64,000 bases of DNA. Source: Gigaspora margarita. Lineage: Eukaryota > Glomeromycota > Glomeromycetes > Diversisporales > Gigasporaceae. The DNA lies in the NCBI GenBank assembly GCA_009809945.1, contig WTPW01000082.1:114211-178210 (forward strand), in the 5' to 3' direction. The notes under the pieces are model-generated. The model was not told where the DNA came from and did not search any database. It saw only the letters and a list, made by a program, of their open reading frames with translations. Positions within the stretch are counted from its first letter, which is position 1. Every line of letters begins with the position of its first letter. Below, in pieces: positions 31,641 through 42,122 of this stretch. The position numbers and the translations under genes are program-made.

Positions 31641-32793
31641 CAGTGTTTAAAATTCAATGTTCTCATGGTTCTCAATGAACATTTGAATTTTTTTAAGAAC
31701 ATTGATATTTAAAAAAGGTTCTCTTATTTGATGGTTCAAATAGAACATTTATAAAATTTTTATGTTCTAGATTTATTAATAAGAACAATAAATTATATAA
31801 AATGTTCATCAATTTGATAATGTAATTTGTTCATGACAAATTCTGCATAAATATGTATATGTATGTACATATGTACATATGTATATACATACACACAGTG
31901 TTGTACATTTTGGCTGTCCACAGCCTTTTTTGGCTTGTCCATGTCCAAAATTGTCCAAACGTCCAAGATTGTCCAAAGCTTGTCCAGGCTTTAATAATTA
32001 ATAAATCTATCTAAAAAATATATAACTATATATTTTATTAGGTGCTAAACACATTCTAGTCAAAATTAAAATAGGTTATTATAATAAAATTTTAAGTAAT
32101 TTTACTTTATTTAATTATCCAAAATTGTCCAAAATTGTCCAAATCATTGTCCAAAGCTGTCCCGTGACAACACTGCATACACATACTATGTATAGTACAT
32201 ATATTTAAAGTTAGACAATATAGATAACAAATAAATATTAAGAAAATCATCTTTAAAGATTTTTAAAATAAAACATTCAGTAATTGTGCAGTGTGTTTTT
32301 TATATAGAAAGTATTATTATTGTATAAACTTATATAGATGATTTGTGTCAAATGATATGCTAATACTAAGCAAGCAAAAAGATACAAAGTATTTGTTAGT
32401 ATGACATTTAAATAGTTAAATAACAAAGTAATTTGATTCTAATTTATCACATTAACCAATAGTAGCATCAGTAAAATATTATAGAAAATCTTGTTTTATT
32501 ATAAGCAAATATGAAAAGCACTTGAAATTTAACAAAATTATTAGAAATTGAATTGTATAATATATTGTGTTATATTGAAAAAATATGAAGAAATATATAC
32601 AAACTTTAAAAAATTATTAATAGATAAGTATAAACTTAGTATGTGAATTGTAAGTATAGAATATGAACATTTTTTAAAAATTAATATTCAATTTATTTAA
32701 TATATAATGAACATTAAAAAGTTTTTGAGAACAATAAAAATTTAAATTATGTTCTTTTGAGAACATAACTTTAGATTTGAATTTTAAACACTG
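31641..32793. mobile_element. hAT-type non-autonomous element, 1153 bp
   Basis: The 17-bp TIRs CAGTGTTTAAAATTCAA and TTGAATTTTAAACACTG are perfect inverses. The 8-bp duplication TATACGGA lies at 31633-31640 and 32794-32801. There is no transposase frame; the inside is AT-rich with repeated 'AGAACAT' words. The empty site is preserved at 33061-33068 in the tandem copy of the exon. Confidence 0.95.
31896..32175. mobile_element. hAT MITE, 280 bp, nested in the 31641-32793 element
   Basis: CAGTGTTGT at the left and ACAACACTG at the right; perfect 8-bp duplication CATACACA at 31888-31895 and 32176-32183. The interior repeats 'TTGTCCAAA' many times on both sides of an AT-rich core, as hAT subterminal transposase sites do. 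A related element with similar TIR and TGGACA words is at 40754-42452. Confidence 0.95.
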
Positions 32794-33166
32794 TATACGG
32801 ACCATTTCATATGGAAAATGTGAAAATTGCAATCGATTTAATACTTCAGTGGCATGGTGTCAAACATGTGATCCTCAAAGAACAATCCAAGGATGGACTA
32901 GTGGAAATGAAACATTTGATGATTGCATTAAAGAATTTCAACTTAAAGCAACCGAGTATGAGGATGTAATCGAATGGATTCCTTTTAATAGATTGGATAA
33001 CTTTCAAATGATTAGTAAAGATGGTTTATGTTCAATATTTTTGGCCACATGGTTAGATGGTATACGGACCATTTCATATGATTGCAAACAGTCACGCACA
33101 CTATCATATGGGGTAAATATTAAAACATTAACTAACTCTCAGAATTTGCGTGATTTTTTAGAAAAG
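32794..33166 (+). pseudogene. Kinase array unit B1', partial tandem duplicate of B1
   Basis: After the hAT duplication site it reads IRTISY, then jumps to GKCENC. The following 267 bp repeat 31386-31640 plus 20 bp nearly exactly. The 267-bp unit is divisible by three and keeps frame. It continues to SRTLSYGVNIKTL and LRDFLEK| with GTAGGT. Here the GGA codon lost in B1 is intact. The frame upstream is cut off by the hAT element, so it cannot be joined to the B1 start by normal splicing. Confidence 0.83.
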
Positions 33167-33291
33167 GTAGGTTAAACCTTTTATTTATCATTATTGCATA
33201 TAGTTAATTTTTAATAATATTACATATATTTAATTTTTAATCAAACGGATAAAATTGTAATTCCTATTTATATATTTAACACATTTTAAAG

Positions 33292-33768
33292 TTTAAAGTA
33301 TATATGCAGTTAGAGAATAAGGAACATAAAATATACGGAATAACTCAAAACACAACTACTAACGAATATATGATAGTATTTGATGATCTTTATTCTAAAA
33401 GACATAATTGTAATGGAAAATGTGAAAATTCCAATCGATATAATACTTCAGAGGCATGGTGTCAAAGATGTGACCCTGAAAGAATAACCCAAGGATGGAC
33501 TAGTGGAATTGAAAAAATTGATGATTTCATTAAAGAGTTTCAATTTAGAGCAACCAAGCATAAGGATGTAATCGAATGGATACCTTTTAATAAATTGGAA
33601 AACATTCAAATGATTAGTAAAGATAGTTTATGTTCAATATTTTTGGCAACATGGTTAGATGGAATACGGACCATTTCATATTATCACAAACAGTCACGTA
33701 CACAATCATGTGGTGTTAATCTTAAAACATTACCTAGCTCACAGAATTTGCGTGATTTTTTAGAAAAG
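33292..33768 (+). CDS. Kinase array unit B2, open 159-codon exon; Cys ligand lost
   Basis: MQLENKEHKIYGITQNTTT, then CENSNRYNTSEAWCQRCDPE, so the second Cys is Ser. WTSGIEKIDDFIKEFQ, EWIPFNKLENIQ, ISKDSLCSIFLATWLDG, VNLKTL and RDFLEK| before GTAGGT follow. Together with A5 this shows that individual units lose different cysteines while staying open. Confidence 0.74.
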
Positions 33769-36700
33769 GTAGGTTAAAACCATTTATTTATCAGTGTTGT
33801 ATATGGTTATTTTTTAATAATGTTATCATACATATATTTAATTTTTAATTAAACGAATAAACTTGTAATTCCTATTTATATATTTAACACGTTTTAAAGT
33901 TTAAAGTATATATACAGTTAGAGAATAGGGAATATGAAATATATGGAATAACTCAAAATACAACTACTAACGAATATATGATAGTATTTGATGATCTTTA
34001 TTCTAAAAGACGTGAATATAATGGAAAATGTGAAAATTGCAATCGATATAATACTTCAGAGGCATGGTGCCAAACATGTGACCCTCAAAAAACAACCCAA
34101 GGATGGACTAGTGGAAATGAAAATATTGATGATTGCATTAAAGAATTTCAATTTAAAGCAACCAAGTATGAGGATGTAATCGAATGGATCCCTTTTAATA
34201 GATTGGACAGCATTCAAATAATTGGTAAAGATGACTTAAGTTCAATATTTTTGGTAACATGGTTAGATGGTATACGAATTATTTCAGTTATTAAACAGTC
34301 ACGTACACAATCATGCGGAGTTAATCTTAAAACATTACCTAGCTCTAAAAATTTGCTTAATTTTTTAAAAAAGGTAGATTAAAACTTTTATTTATCTTTA
34401 TTACATCTATTTAATTTTTAATTATTTATATAATTAACACGTTGTTTAAGTTTAAAGATTATATGCAGTTAGAGAATAAGAAGCATAAAGTATATGGAAT
34501 AACTCAAAATACAACTACTAACGAATATATGATAGTATTTGATGAATTTTATTCTAAAAGACATCATGATAATGGGAAATGTAGAAATTGCAATCAATAT
34601 AATACTTCAAAAGCATGGTGTCAAACATGTGATTCTCAAAATACAACCCAAGGATGGACTAGTGGAAATGAAAAACTTAATGAATGCATTAGAGAATTTC
34701 AACTTAAAGCAACCGAGTATGAGGATGTAATCGAATGGATTCCTTTTAATAAATTGGATAGCATTCAAATGATTAGTAAAGATGGTTTATGTTCAATATT
34801 TTTTGCAACATGGTTAGATGGTATACGAATAATTTCAGATAAATCTGGAGAATCCACCAAATCACGTAAACCATTACATATAGTTGATCTTAAAACATTA
34901 CCTAACCTTCAGGACTTATTAGATCTTTTAAAAGTGGGTTAAATTTTGTTTTTTATTTATTATTTATACTGTACTTGACTTTTAGTTGATAGAATATATT
35001 TATAATTTTTATTTTAATCTATTTGCAAGTTTAAACGTACACAATTGGAAAATAAGGAATATAAAGTATATGGAATAACTCAAAATACAATTACTAACGA
35101 ATATATGATAGTATTTGAATTTTACTATAAACGGAATAGTAGGAATGGAAAATGTGAAAATTGCAATCGATATAATACTTCATGGGCATGGTGCCAGACA
35201 TGTGACCCTCAAAAAACAATCCAAGGATGGACTAGTGGAAATGAAAAAATTGATGATTACATTAAAGAATTTCAATTTAAAGCAACCGAATATGAGGATG
35301 TAATCGAATGGATCCCCTTTAATAGATTGGACAGCATTCAAATGATTAGTAAAGATGGTTTATGTTCAATATTTTTGGCAACATGGTTAGATGGTATGCG
35401 AATTATTTCAGATATTAAACAGTCACGTACACAATCATGCGGAGTTAATCTTAAAACATTACCTAGCTCTCAAAATTTACTGGGTTTTTTAGAAAAGGTA
35501 GATTAAAACTTTATTTATCTTTATTACATATATTTAATTTTTTAATTATTTATATAATTAACACGTTGTTTAAGTTTAAAGATTATATGCAGCTAGAGAA
35601 TAAGAAGCATAAAGTATATGGAATAACTCAAAATACAACTTCTAACAAATATATGATAGTATTTGATGAATTTTATTCTAAAAGACATCATGATTATGGG
35701 AAATGTAGAAATTGCATTCAATATAATACTTCCAAGCATGGTGTCGAACGTGTGATTCTCAAAATACAACCCAAGGATGGACTAGTGGAAATGAAAAACT
35801 TAATGAATGCATTAGAGAATTTCGACTTAAAGCAACCGAGTATGAGGATGTAATCGAATGGATTCCTTTTAATAAATTGGATAGCATTCAAATGATTAGT
35901 AAAGATGGTTTATGTTCAATATTTTTTGCCACATGGTTAGATGGTATACGAATAATTTCAGATAAATTTGGAGAATCCACAAAATCACGTAAACCATTAT
36001 ATATAGTTGATCTTAAAACATTACCTAGCCTTCAGGACTTATTAGATCTTTTAAAGGTGGGTTAAAATTTTGTTTCTGATTTATGTAATTGGCTTTAGTT
36101 GATAGAATATATTTATAATTTTTGTTTATCTATTTGTAAGTTTAAATGTACAGAATTAGAGAATAAGGAATATAAAGTATATGGAGTAACTCAAAATATA
36201 GCTACCAACGAATATATGATAGTATTTGAATTTTATTATAAAAGGAATAGTAAGAATGGAAAATGCGGAAATTGCAACCGTTATAATACTTCACCAGCAT
36301 GGTGTCAAACATGTGACCCTCAAACGGTAGTTCAAGGATGGACGAGTGGAAATGAAAATATTGATGATTGTATCAAAGAATTTCAAATTGAAACCACTAA
36401 ATATGAGGATGTAATCGAATGGATTCCTTTCAATAAATTAGATAACCTTCGAAAGATTGAAGAAGATGGATTCGGTTCAGAATTTTCATCAATTTGGTTA
36501 GATGGTATACAAATAATTTCAGGTGAAACTAGCAAATTCGTACAGTCACGCACACTACCAAGTGGAGTTAATCTTAAGACATTTCTGCATCCCCAGAATT
36601 TACTGAATTTTTTAAGAGAAGTAAGTTTAAAATTTATTATCATTAATTTTGTTATTACGTATATTTATTTAGTAAAGATTCTCATTAACATTACTTATCA

Positions 36701-38270
36701 ATTTACCATGTTTCAAAGTTTATAGATTATACGCAGTCAGAAAATAAACAATATAAAATATATGGAATAACACAAAATACAATTACTGGCGAATATATGA
36801 TAGTATTTGATAAATTTTATTCAGAAAGAAAGATAAGTTACGGAAAATGTAAAAATTGTGACCGATATAATACTTCATTAGACTGGTGTCAGGCATGTGG
36901 TCCATGGACAAGCGGAAACATGAATATTGATAATTGTATCCAAGAATATAAAGGCATAATTGAATGGATTCCTTTTCATAGATTAAATAATATTCAAATT
37001 ATCGGTAAAGGGGATTCGGCACAGTATTTTCAGCAAAATGGTTAGATGGTAAAATAAACAACTCAAATCAACGTACATCTCTTATAGTCGCGCTTAAAAC
37101 ATTGCCTGGATCTCGAAAAAATTTTTTGAGAGAAGTATGTAAATTATTTATTATGATCTTATATTAGTATTATCTTTTTTTATTAATATATTTATACAGT
37201 ACATCAATTCTATTATTAGTTCAAAAATTACATGAAACTTAGGTTAGTAGGTAGTAAGCTTGAAGTATATGGACTAACACGGAACGCAGATAATGAATAT
37301 TTAATGGTATTTCAATATGCAAATATGGGAAATCTTCGCAATTATCTTATTTCAAATTTTAGAAAATTTAATTGGAAAAATAAATTAAAGATACTTGTAG
37401 GTGTAACGAAATATTTAAATCAAATTCATATAGCAGGATATGTTCATGGGGATCTTCATAGTGGCAACATATTATTAAGTCAAGATATTAGTGGAGGCAT
37501 AATATCTTATATTGCAGATCTAGGTTTATCTAGAAAGATAGATGAGTCTGATTCGGAAGGAGTTTATGGAGTATTGCCATACGTTGCACCAGAAGTGTTA
37601 AACAAACAACCATATACCACAGCATCAGATATCTATAGTTTTGGCGTTATTATTGCTGAAATTTCTACAGGAAAACCACCTTATTATGATATTGATTACG
37701 ATGTAAATCTAGCTATTAGGATATGTAAGGGATTGCGCCCAGAATTTGCTAAAGGCATGCCTGAATGCTACATTCAATTAGCAAATCAGTGTATGGATGC
37801 TAATCCTTCTTGCAGACCAACTGTATCTAACATATATAATAAGTTAAGCAATTTTTGGTATTATTTAACTAGCACATACGCTGAACAATTTAAAGATGGA
37901 CGAATAATAAAAGAGGCATTCGTATCTGCAGACCTAATCATTCCAACATTGCTTACAACAATACCAAATTATTCACAAACTAAATTTACAAGCAAACTTC
38001 TTAACTTTAAGAATCTTTCTAATCCTCTTAATTCATTTGCAAGTAAGCCTCTTAACTTCCAAATTATTTCTAATCCACTTAATTCATTAGTTCTTGGTAA
38101 GTAATTATATTCTTGTTCAGTTTTTTTATTTTTTTTGTCAAAAAAAATCTTATAATGATTTTGTTTTATTTTTAGATTCTACTTTGCAAAATTGTTTCAT
38201 TTCTAATAATGCCGATAATGCAGATGATCAATATGATGATAATAATAGTGATGGAATGATTGTTGATTAA
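33292..38270 (+). CDS. TKL-like kinase gene with N-lobe exon array (copy B), units B2-B8 plus C-lobe
   Basis: Exons: 33292-33768, 33900-34373, 34451-34933, 35030-35497, 35575-36056, 36141-36620, 36719-37134, 37220-38096 and 38176-38270. Splice sites and phases match copy A. B3/B4 and B5/B6 look like a duplicated exon pair: B4 and B6 both carry the 'GESTKSRKPL' tail. Two shifts are present. B6 lacks one base near 35730 (TCCAAGC for TCAAAAGC type). B8 lacks one G in the glycine loop at about 37011 (GGTAAAGGGGATTC against GGTAAAGGGGGATTC in A). If real, the copy B kinase is dead; both could be homopolymer or assembly errors. Noncoding flank 38271-38730 matches copy A. Confidence 0.72.
33900..34373 (+). 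CDS. Kinase array unit B3, open 158-codon exon
   Basis: The acceptor TTTTAAAG joins TTTAAAGTATATATACAG, where ATA replaces the internal ATG, so this unit can only be an internal exon. It encodes NEYMIVFDDLYSKR, CENC-x9-CQTC, WTSGNENIDDCIKEFQ, IEWIPFNRLDSIQ, IGKDDLSSIFLVTWLDG, VNLKTL and LLNFLKK|. Confidence 0.75.
34451..34933 (+). CDS. Kinase array unit B4, open 161-codon exon, 'SGESTK' type
   Basis: It is almost identical to A6 over its whole length: FKDYMQLENKKHKVYGITQN, CRNC-x9-CQTC, WTSGNEKLNECIREFQ, ISKDGLCSIFFATWLDG, SGESTKSRKPLHIVDLKT. Donor GTGGGT at 34934. Confidence 0.77.
35030..35497 (+). CDS. Kinase array unit B5, open 156-codon exon
   Basis: The acceptor TTGCAAG joins FKRTQLENKEYKVYGITQNT. 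Then FYYKRNSRNGKCENC-x9-CQTC, WTSGNEKIDDYIKEFQ, IEWIPFNRLDSIQ, ISKDGLCSIFLATWLDG, VNLKTL and LLGFLEK|. The 5' half resembles unit B7 and the 3' half resembles B3, which suggests a hybrid made by unequal exchange. Confidence 0.74.
35575..36056 (+). pseudogene. Kinase array unit B6, 1-nt deletion
   Basis: It is a second 'GEST' unit, near-identical to B4 apart from the shift after QYNTS (about 35730), which moves the CQTC half out of frame. The sequence reads on to ISKDGLCSIFFATWLDG and FGESTKSRKPLYIVDLKT in the original frame. Length 482 instead of 483. Confidence 0.78.
36141..36620 (+). CDS. Kinase array unit B7, open 160-codon exon
   Basis: FKCTELENKEYKVYGVTQNI, CGNC-x9-CQTC, WTSGNENIDDCIKEFQ, IEWIPFNKLDNL, IEEDGFGSEFSSIWLDG, VNLKTF and FLRE| before GTAAGT. 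This is the intact counterpart of frameshifted A7. Its loop (EEDGFGSEF) keeps FG but not the first glycine. Confidence 0.77.
36719..37134 (+). pseudogene. Kinase N-lobe exon B8, 1-nt deletion inside the glycine loop
   Basis: Identical in plan to A8 (CKNC-x9-CQAC, GPWTSGNMNIDNCIQEY, IEWIPFHRLNNIQ). A G-run of four instead of five shifts the frame at IIGKG, giving a stop at about 37043. Downstream in the original frame the DNA still encodes SLIVALKTLPGS and FLRE|GTATGT. Length 416 against 417 in A. Confidence 0.8.
37220..38096 (+). CDS. Kinase C-lobe exon (copy B)
   Basis: 877 nt, the same length as in A. HGDLHSGN, IADLGLSR, YVAPEV, ASDIYSFGVI and CMDANPSCRPT are all present. Differences from A are mostly conservative substitutions, with more change in the C-terminal Asn/Leu/Ser-rich stretch. 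It stays open although the preceding exon is shifted. Confidence 0.85.
38176..38270 (+). CDS. C-terminal acidic exon (copy B)
   Basis: It follows a 79-bp GTAAGT…TTTTTAG intron. It encodes the same DSTLQNCFISNNADNADDQ-type acidic tail, one Asn longer than in A, with stop TAA at 38268-38270. Confidence 0.8.
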
Positions 38271-38789
38271 ACCGTAATTTGATTTTTAATCCATTAAGCC
38301 ATTTGTACTTTTTGTTAATAATAAAACTCTATTTAATTTGACTTCATTTTATTTTGTCCATCGCTTGAAAAATTTTATATTAGCCGCTTGTTTTAAAATT
38401 TAATAGTTTAATATGATTCAAAATTCAATCAATAAAAAATACTGACTTACGTTAAGTGAAATTTATAAATTGAGATTATTTGATATTGCAACCGTTCATC
38501 TTCGAAAACTTGGCGATATAAATTTTAAAATTCATCCATACTAAAAAAAATTTGTTAATAAATACAAAATATAGCTGAATTGCTTAATTATAGGATCTTT
38601 TGCATTTATCAAATGAAAAAGTAATGTCAACCTTATTTAATAAAGTTAATATTGTTAAGTCAATGTGTTTCTAACTACTCGTTACTCGATGATCAGACAC
38701 TCTAGATATTTAAAAATTTATTTCCATCCAATAATTTGAGATCCAATTACCGGTAATAGAAATTAAAAGATCGATATTTTAAAAAAACT

Positions 38790-39440
38790 ATACCCTAAAT
38801 TTGCAGCTTATTTCTCGATAAATTTTGATATTTTAATGGAAAAACTAATCATACACATGGTGTTTGAAACACGTGTATAATTTTTATATGCCTAGTTTTC
38901 ATTTAAGCATTATATCATTTTAAACTCTAGCAAGATATTCCCTTTTTAGAATTTCATTTTGTTGCCCACTTGCTATAAACTTTTAAGGGCATATCGTTTG
39001 CAAAAAAATCACCATAAAACTATTTCTAATCTAAATGAATATTAATGCTTATTGTTCAAATCTACAATTAGTAATATACTATTACATGTTAAAACAAAAA
39101 ATATCTATGAAAAAAAATGAAAATATTAATATAAATTCAGTTACAAGAGGTTTGTACGACTATCTATATTTTTGTAGCTTCTAAAACACATTAATAATGA
39201 TAAATATTTTTTGAATATGTCAAATCTTAAAAGAATATGCGAAGAATGCAATTGATATAATTTCACCAAAGAACAGTGCGAGCATGGAAATTGGAATGAA
39301 AAAGTTGACGGTTGCATTAAAGAATTTCAACTTAATGCCACTAAATAAGAGAATGTAATTGAACGACTTCCTTTTGGCAATTTCAAGTGAATTTAGCGAA
39401 TGAGCGCAATCACGTATAGCATCACATTTTGTTAGATTTT
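38790..39440 (+). repeat. Copy D: partial fourth copy of the duplicated block, with kinase-unit relic
   Basis: The sequence parallels A 3740-4400 ('TTTCATTTTGTTGCCCACTTGC', 'AATTTCACCAAAGAACAGTGCG', 'AAAGAATTTCAACTTAATGC'). The relic unit at 39215-39420 begins MSNLKRICEECN, with stops afterwards. Confidence 0.65.
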
Positions 39441-40225
39441 ATAAACGAACCGATTAAAGGTTAAACTTTTCCATTCGTGGAATAAACAAGAAGTAACTTG
39501 CTTGGTTTATTAGTTTTAAATTTGTAAGGCGAAGAATATTCGACGGAATAAATTTCCAAGGCCGAGCTAACATTTTCCCTATTAGTAAAAGTCATGCCGA
39601 TATGTAATTTTGCATCTGACATTATGTTAGATTTTTAGTTATATTAAGAGACAATATTAAAGTGCAAATAATAAATGAATATATGGATCGAATGCATTTA
39701 TATTCATTTACTGATAATTATTATTATTTAAGTTCTTACGCGCTTAACAATCAATTATAATTAATATTTCACATTCGAGTCATTGAACCACGGGTTAAAT
39801 CATGGGTTTTTAAGCGCAGAATTATGGCCCTTATTTGTAATAATTTTCAGATATCGGGCCTCTATCGGTAATTATTTTGAGCTCCTATCTGTATTATTTT
39901 CGATTTTGGGCCCTTATTTGTAATTTCCCCAAAATTAAAGTATATATAATTTAGGCCAGAGAGCATATTACCGGACGGAATTAAGGAATATGGATGCAAA
40001 AGTCTCGAAAAATTCCGAAAAGAAAATGAATGAACATTAAAGAAGAGCAGTAAAATTTGAGCAATAATCCAATATTTTCCGAAAGGAAAATACAAATTCC
40101 GAAAATTATATCATGCGATATCATGCGCTTTTTATATAACGTGCGCATTAATGCGCATTCATGCGCATGTTATTATAAAATGCGCATTTTACCCATCATT
40201 AGTAACTGTTAGTATTCATATTTCA
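39441..40225. repeat. Repeats: GGGCCCTTATTTGTAAT units and ATGCGCAT palindromes
   Basis: At 39800-39935 a ~45-bp unit ('GGGCCCTTATTTGTAATAAT-TTTCGAT') is repeated three to four times. At 40110-40190 the 8-bp palindrome ATGCGCAT or its halves occurs five or more times. I see no gene in this interval; the open frame 39862-40095 (minus) overlaps the repeat and has no family resemblance. Confidence 0.55.
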
Positions 40226-40745
40226 TCATTTTCATTTTTATATTCTTGGGCATATCGTATTAACCATGTTGCTGAAAACTTATCACCAATTTTTTGAGCA
40301 TTATTTAATCTATTAAAAGCATATTTCGTAGCTTTAAGTTGACATTCTTTAATATAATCATTGATATCCTTAACTCCGCTTATCCATTTTTGTGTCGTTT
40401 TCTGAGGATCATATGTTTAATACAATGCTGGTGAAGTGTTATATCGGTTGCATTTTTCATATTTTCCATTATAATAATGTCTTTTAGAATGAAATTCATC
40501 GAACACTATCATATATTATTAGTAGTTGTGTTTTGCGTCAGCCCATAGACTTTAATAGTTTCTAAATGAACATAATTTATAAACTTGTAAATTAAATAAA
40601 TAATATAAATGGGAATTCATGTTATGTGTACACTCTATTATTAAAGGAAAAAAACTACACGCAAACTTACTTCATCTAAAAAATGCAACGAATTAAACAA
40701 TCATCAATATCCATATTTCCACTTGTCCATTCTCTAGTATATACA
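40226..40745 (-). pseudogene. Minus-strand kinase N-lobe relic
   Basis: An exon ending at 40671 (GATGAA|GTAAGT) reads EWTSGNMDIDDC and, shifted, FLDE. After an intron, 40561-40226 reads IKVYGLTQNTTTN, then (shifted) MIVFDEFHSKRHYYNGK, a degraded four-Cys motif (YEKC … stop), WISGVKDINDYIKECQ and FSATWL. Frameshifts and stops make it dead. It is the only array-type unit on the minus strand. Its 5' part runs in frame into the C-terminus of the gene at 42461-45386, with the hAT element removed. Confidence 0.7.
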
Positions 40746-41057
40746 CACTGTCCCAGTGTTGGGCTGGACATTGGACATGGACATTGGACAACCGCGATCC
40801 AATCCAGTCCAATCTATTGGACCAAAAGCTATTGGACACTGGACATTATGTAACTTCCAAAGTTGTATATAGTCACATGATTTCCTGCCAATCAAATTGT
40901 AACATTTTAATTTCATATATTATTAGCATTAGAGTATTAAGTTATTTGAATTATTTAAGTTTATTACTAAATCATATATTAAAGTCTTTTCCGGTTATAT
41001 TATTTTTAATAAATAATATGCTTTATAATCTTTTTTTTATTAATTATATTATAGTTT

Positions 41058-41448
41058 AAGAAAGCATTGGCAATTAGCCAATTACGTGGAATTCTTACTC
41101 AAGATCGCCGAATTCAAGAAATGGAGAACTTAAGAAACTTTATGAATCAACTTCAATGACATTTTTGTCAAACATTCTGAAGATGTACCAAGTACTTTGA
41201 CGGTCTGAGATACTAATGATGAAAGTGATTATATTGAAATTGATGATGCCAGTGAAGAGGAGGATACTACTTTATGNTCATCAATTTCAGATGAAGATTC
41301 AGATGAAAATAATTCATTAAGCTTAGAATCNACTGACTTAAATGAATTACTAGATGATCAAGAATGTTCAGTAGGCCGGAAAGTCAAGTGGCCATTAACT
41401 AATTTGTTTTTGGCTGATTTAGAACCTCCATTTTTTGTGACTATTTAG
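41058..41448 (+). pseudogene. hAT transposase C-terminal remnant
   Basis: After an acceptor-like TTTAAG at about 41058 it reads KALAISQLRGILTQDRRIQE and MENLRNFMNQLQ, then a stop and an acidic stretch ('IDDASEEEDTT … DEDSDENNSL') ending VKWPLTNLFLADLEPPFF. The same order occurs at the end of the 62.2-63.9 kb transposase (KKVLAMSKLRSDIL … AKWNLSELFNDSLDAP), which identifies it. Two N bases lie inside (41277, 41331). Confidence 0.75.
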
Positions 41449-41752
41449 TTTTTAAGGTCAAAATGTAATTAGTTTTTCTTTTTAAAAAAACATATATATA
41501 TTAAAAATAAAGTCGTGACTTGGCTATACTATTCGGGATATGATATCGATTATTGTAGTTTTTCAATTTTAAAGAGGAAACACTTGGCAAAATAAAAACA
41601 TTCATCTTATTTTATAAGTAAATTATTTATATCGATTAACCCCACGGTTACTCTATCATGATTCCACTCGATTTTTAATTCTCTGATTCTACTTTCGACA
41701 TTTGATCCCAAAATTGAACATTTAAATCTCAAAAAATAAATAAATAATTTAA

Positions 41753-42122
41753 GGGTAGGGTGAACGTAGATCATTTTTAATAATGATCACGTTGTAATCA
41801 TATGAAATCAGGTGATCGACCAATCAGGGTTGTAAACAACAACGATTCAACCAATCAGAATTAGTGATTTTTGTGTGACCTAAGGAAATTTGGGGTCATC
41901 TAAGTTTTTTTTACCCATATACAAAGGTAGATTTTTTTTAAATGATATAGGGTTTAAAATTTTACTATAACAAATAGGAGACTTCAAATTATATACCACA
42001 AAATTTTGGAAAATACTAGCTATAATCTTGAAAAGTTTTATTAGAAGCATATTTTTGCTTTCTATATAAAATTTTTTGTACCCTGTAAATCATATGAAAA
42101 TTGATCTACATTCACCCTACCC
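41753..42122. mobile_element. 370-bp MITE flanked by TTAA
   Basis: GGGTAGGGTGAACGTAGATCA at the left and its near inverse TGATCTACATTCACCCTACC at the right. TTAA flanks are at 41749-41752 and 42123-42126. TTAA suggests a piggyBac-like target, but the TIR alone does not prove this. It contains 'GATCGACCAATCAGGGTTG'. Confidence 0.8.

Larger units (their letters stand above)
27083..38730 (+). repeat. Segmental duplication, copy B
   Basis: It is collinear with copy A from its first bases and diverges at the same 3' point ('AAATTTRTTTCCA', 12060 / 38713). B-specific additions are a solo LTR (29554-30147) and nested hAT elements (31641-32793). B lacks the 2.2-kb insertion of A. The noncoding flanks 27083-28890 and 30148-31285 hold only duplicated AT-rich sequence. 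Confidence 0.9.
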
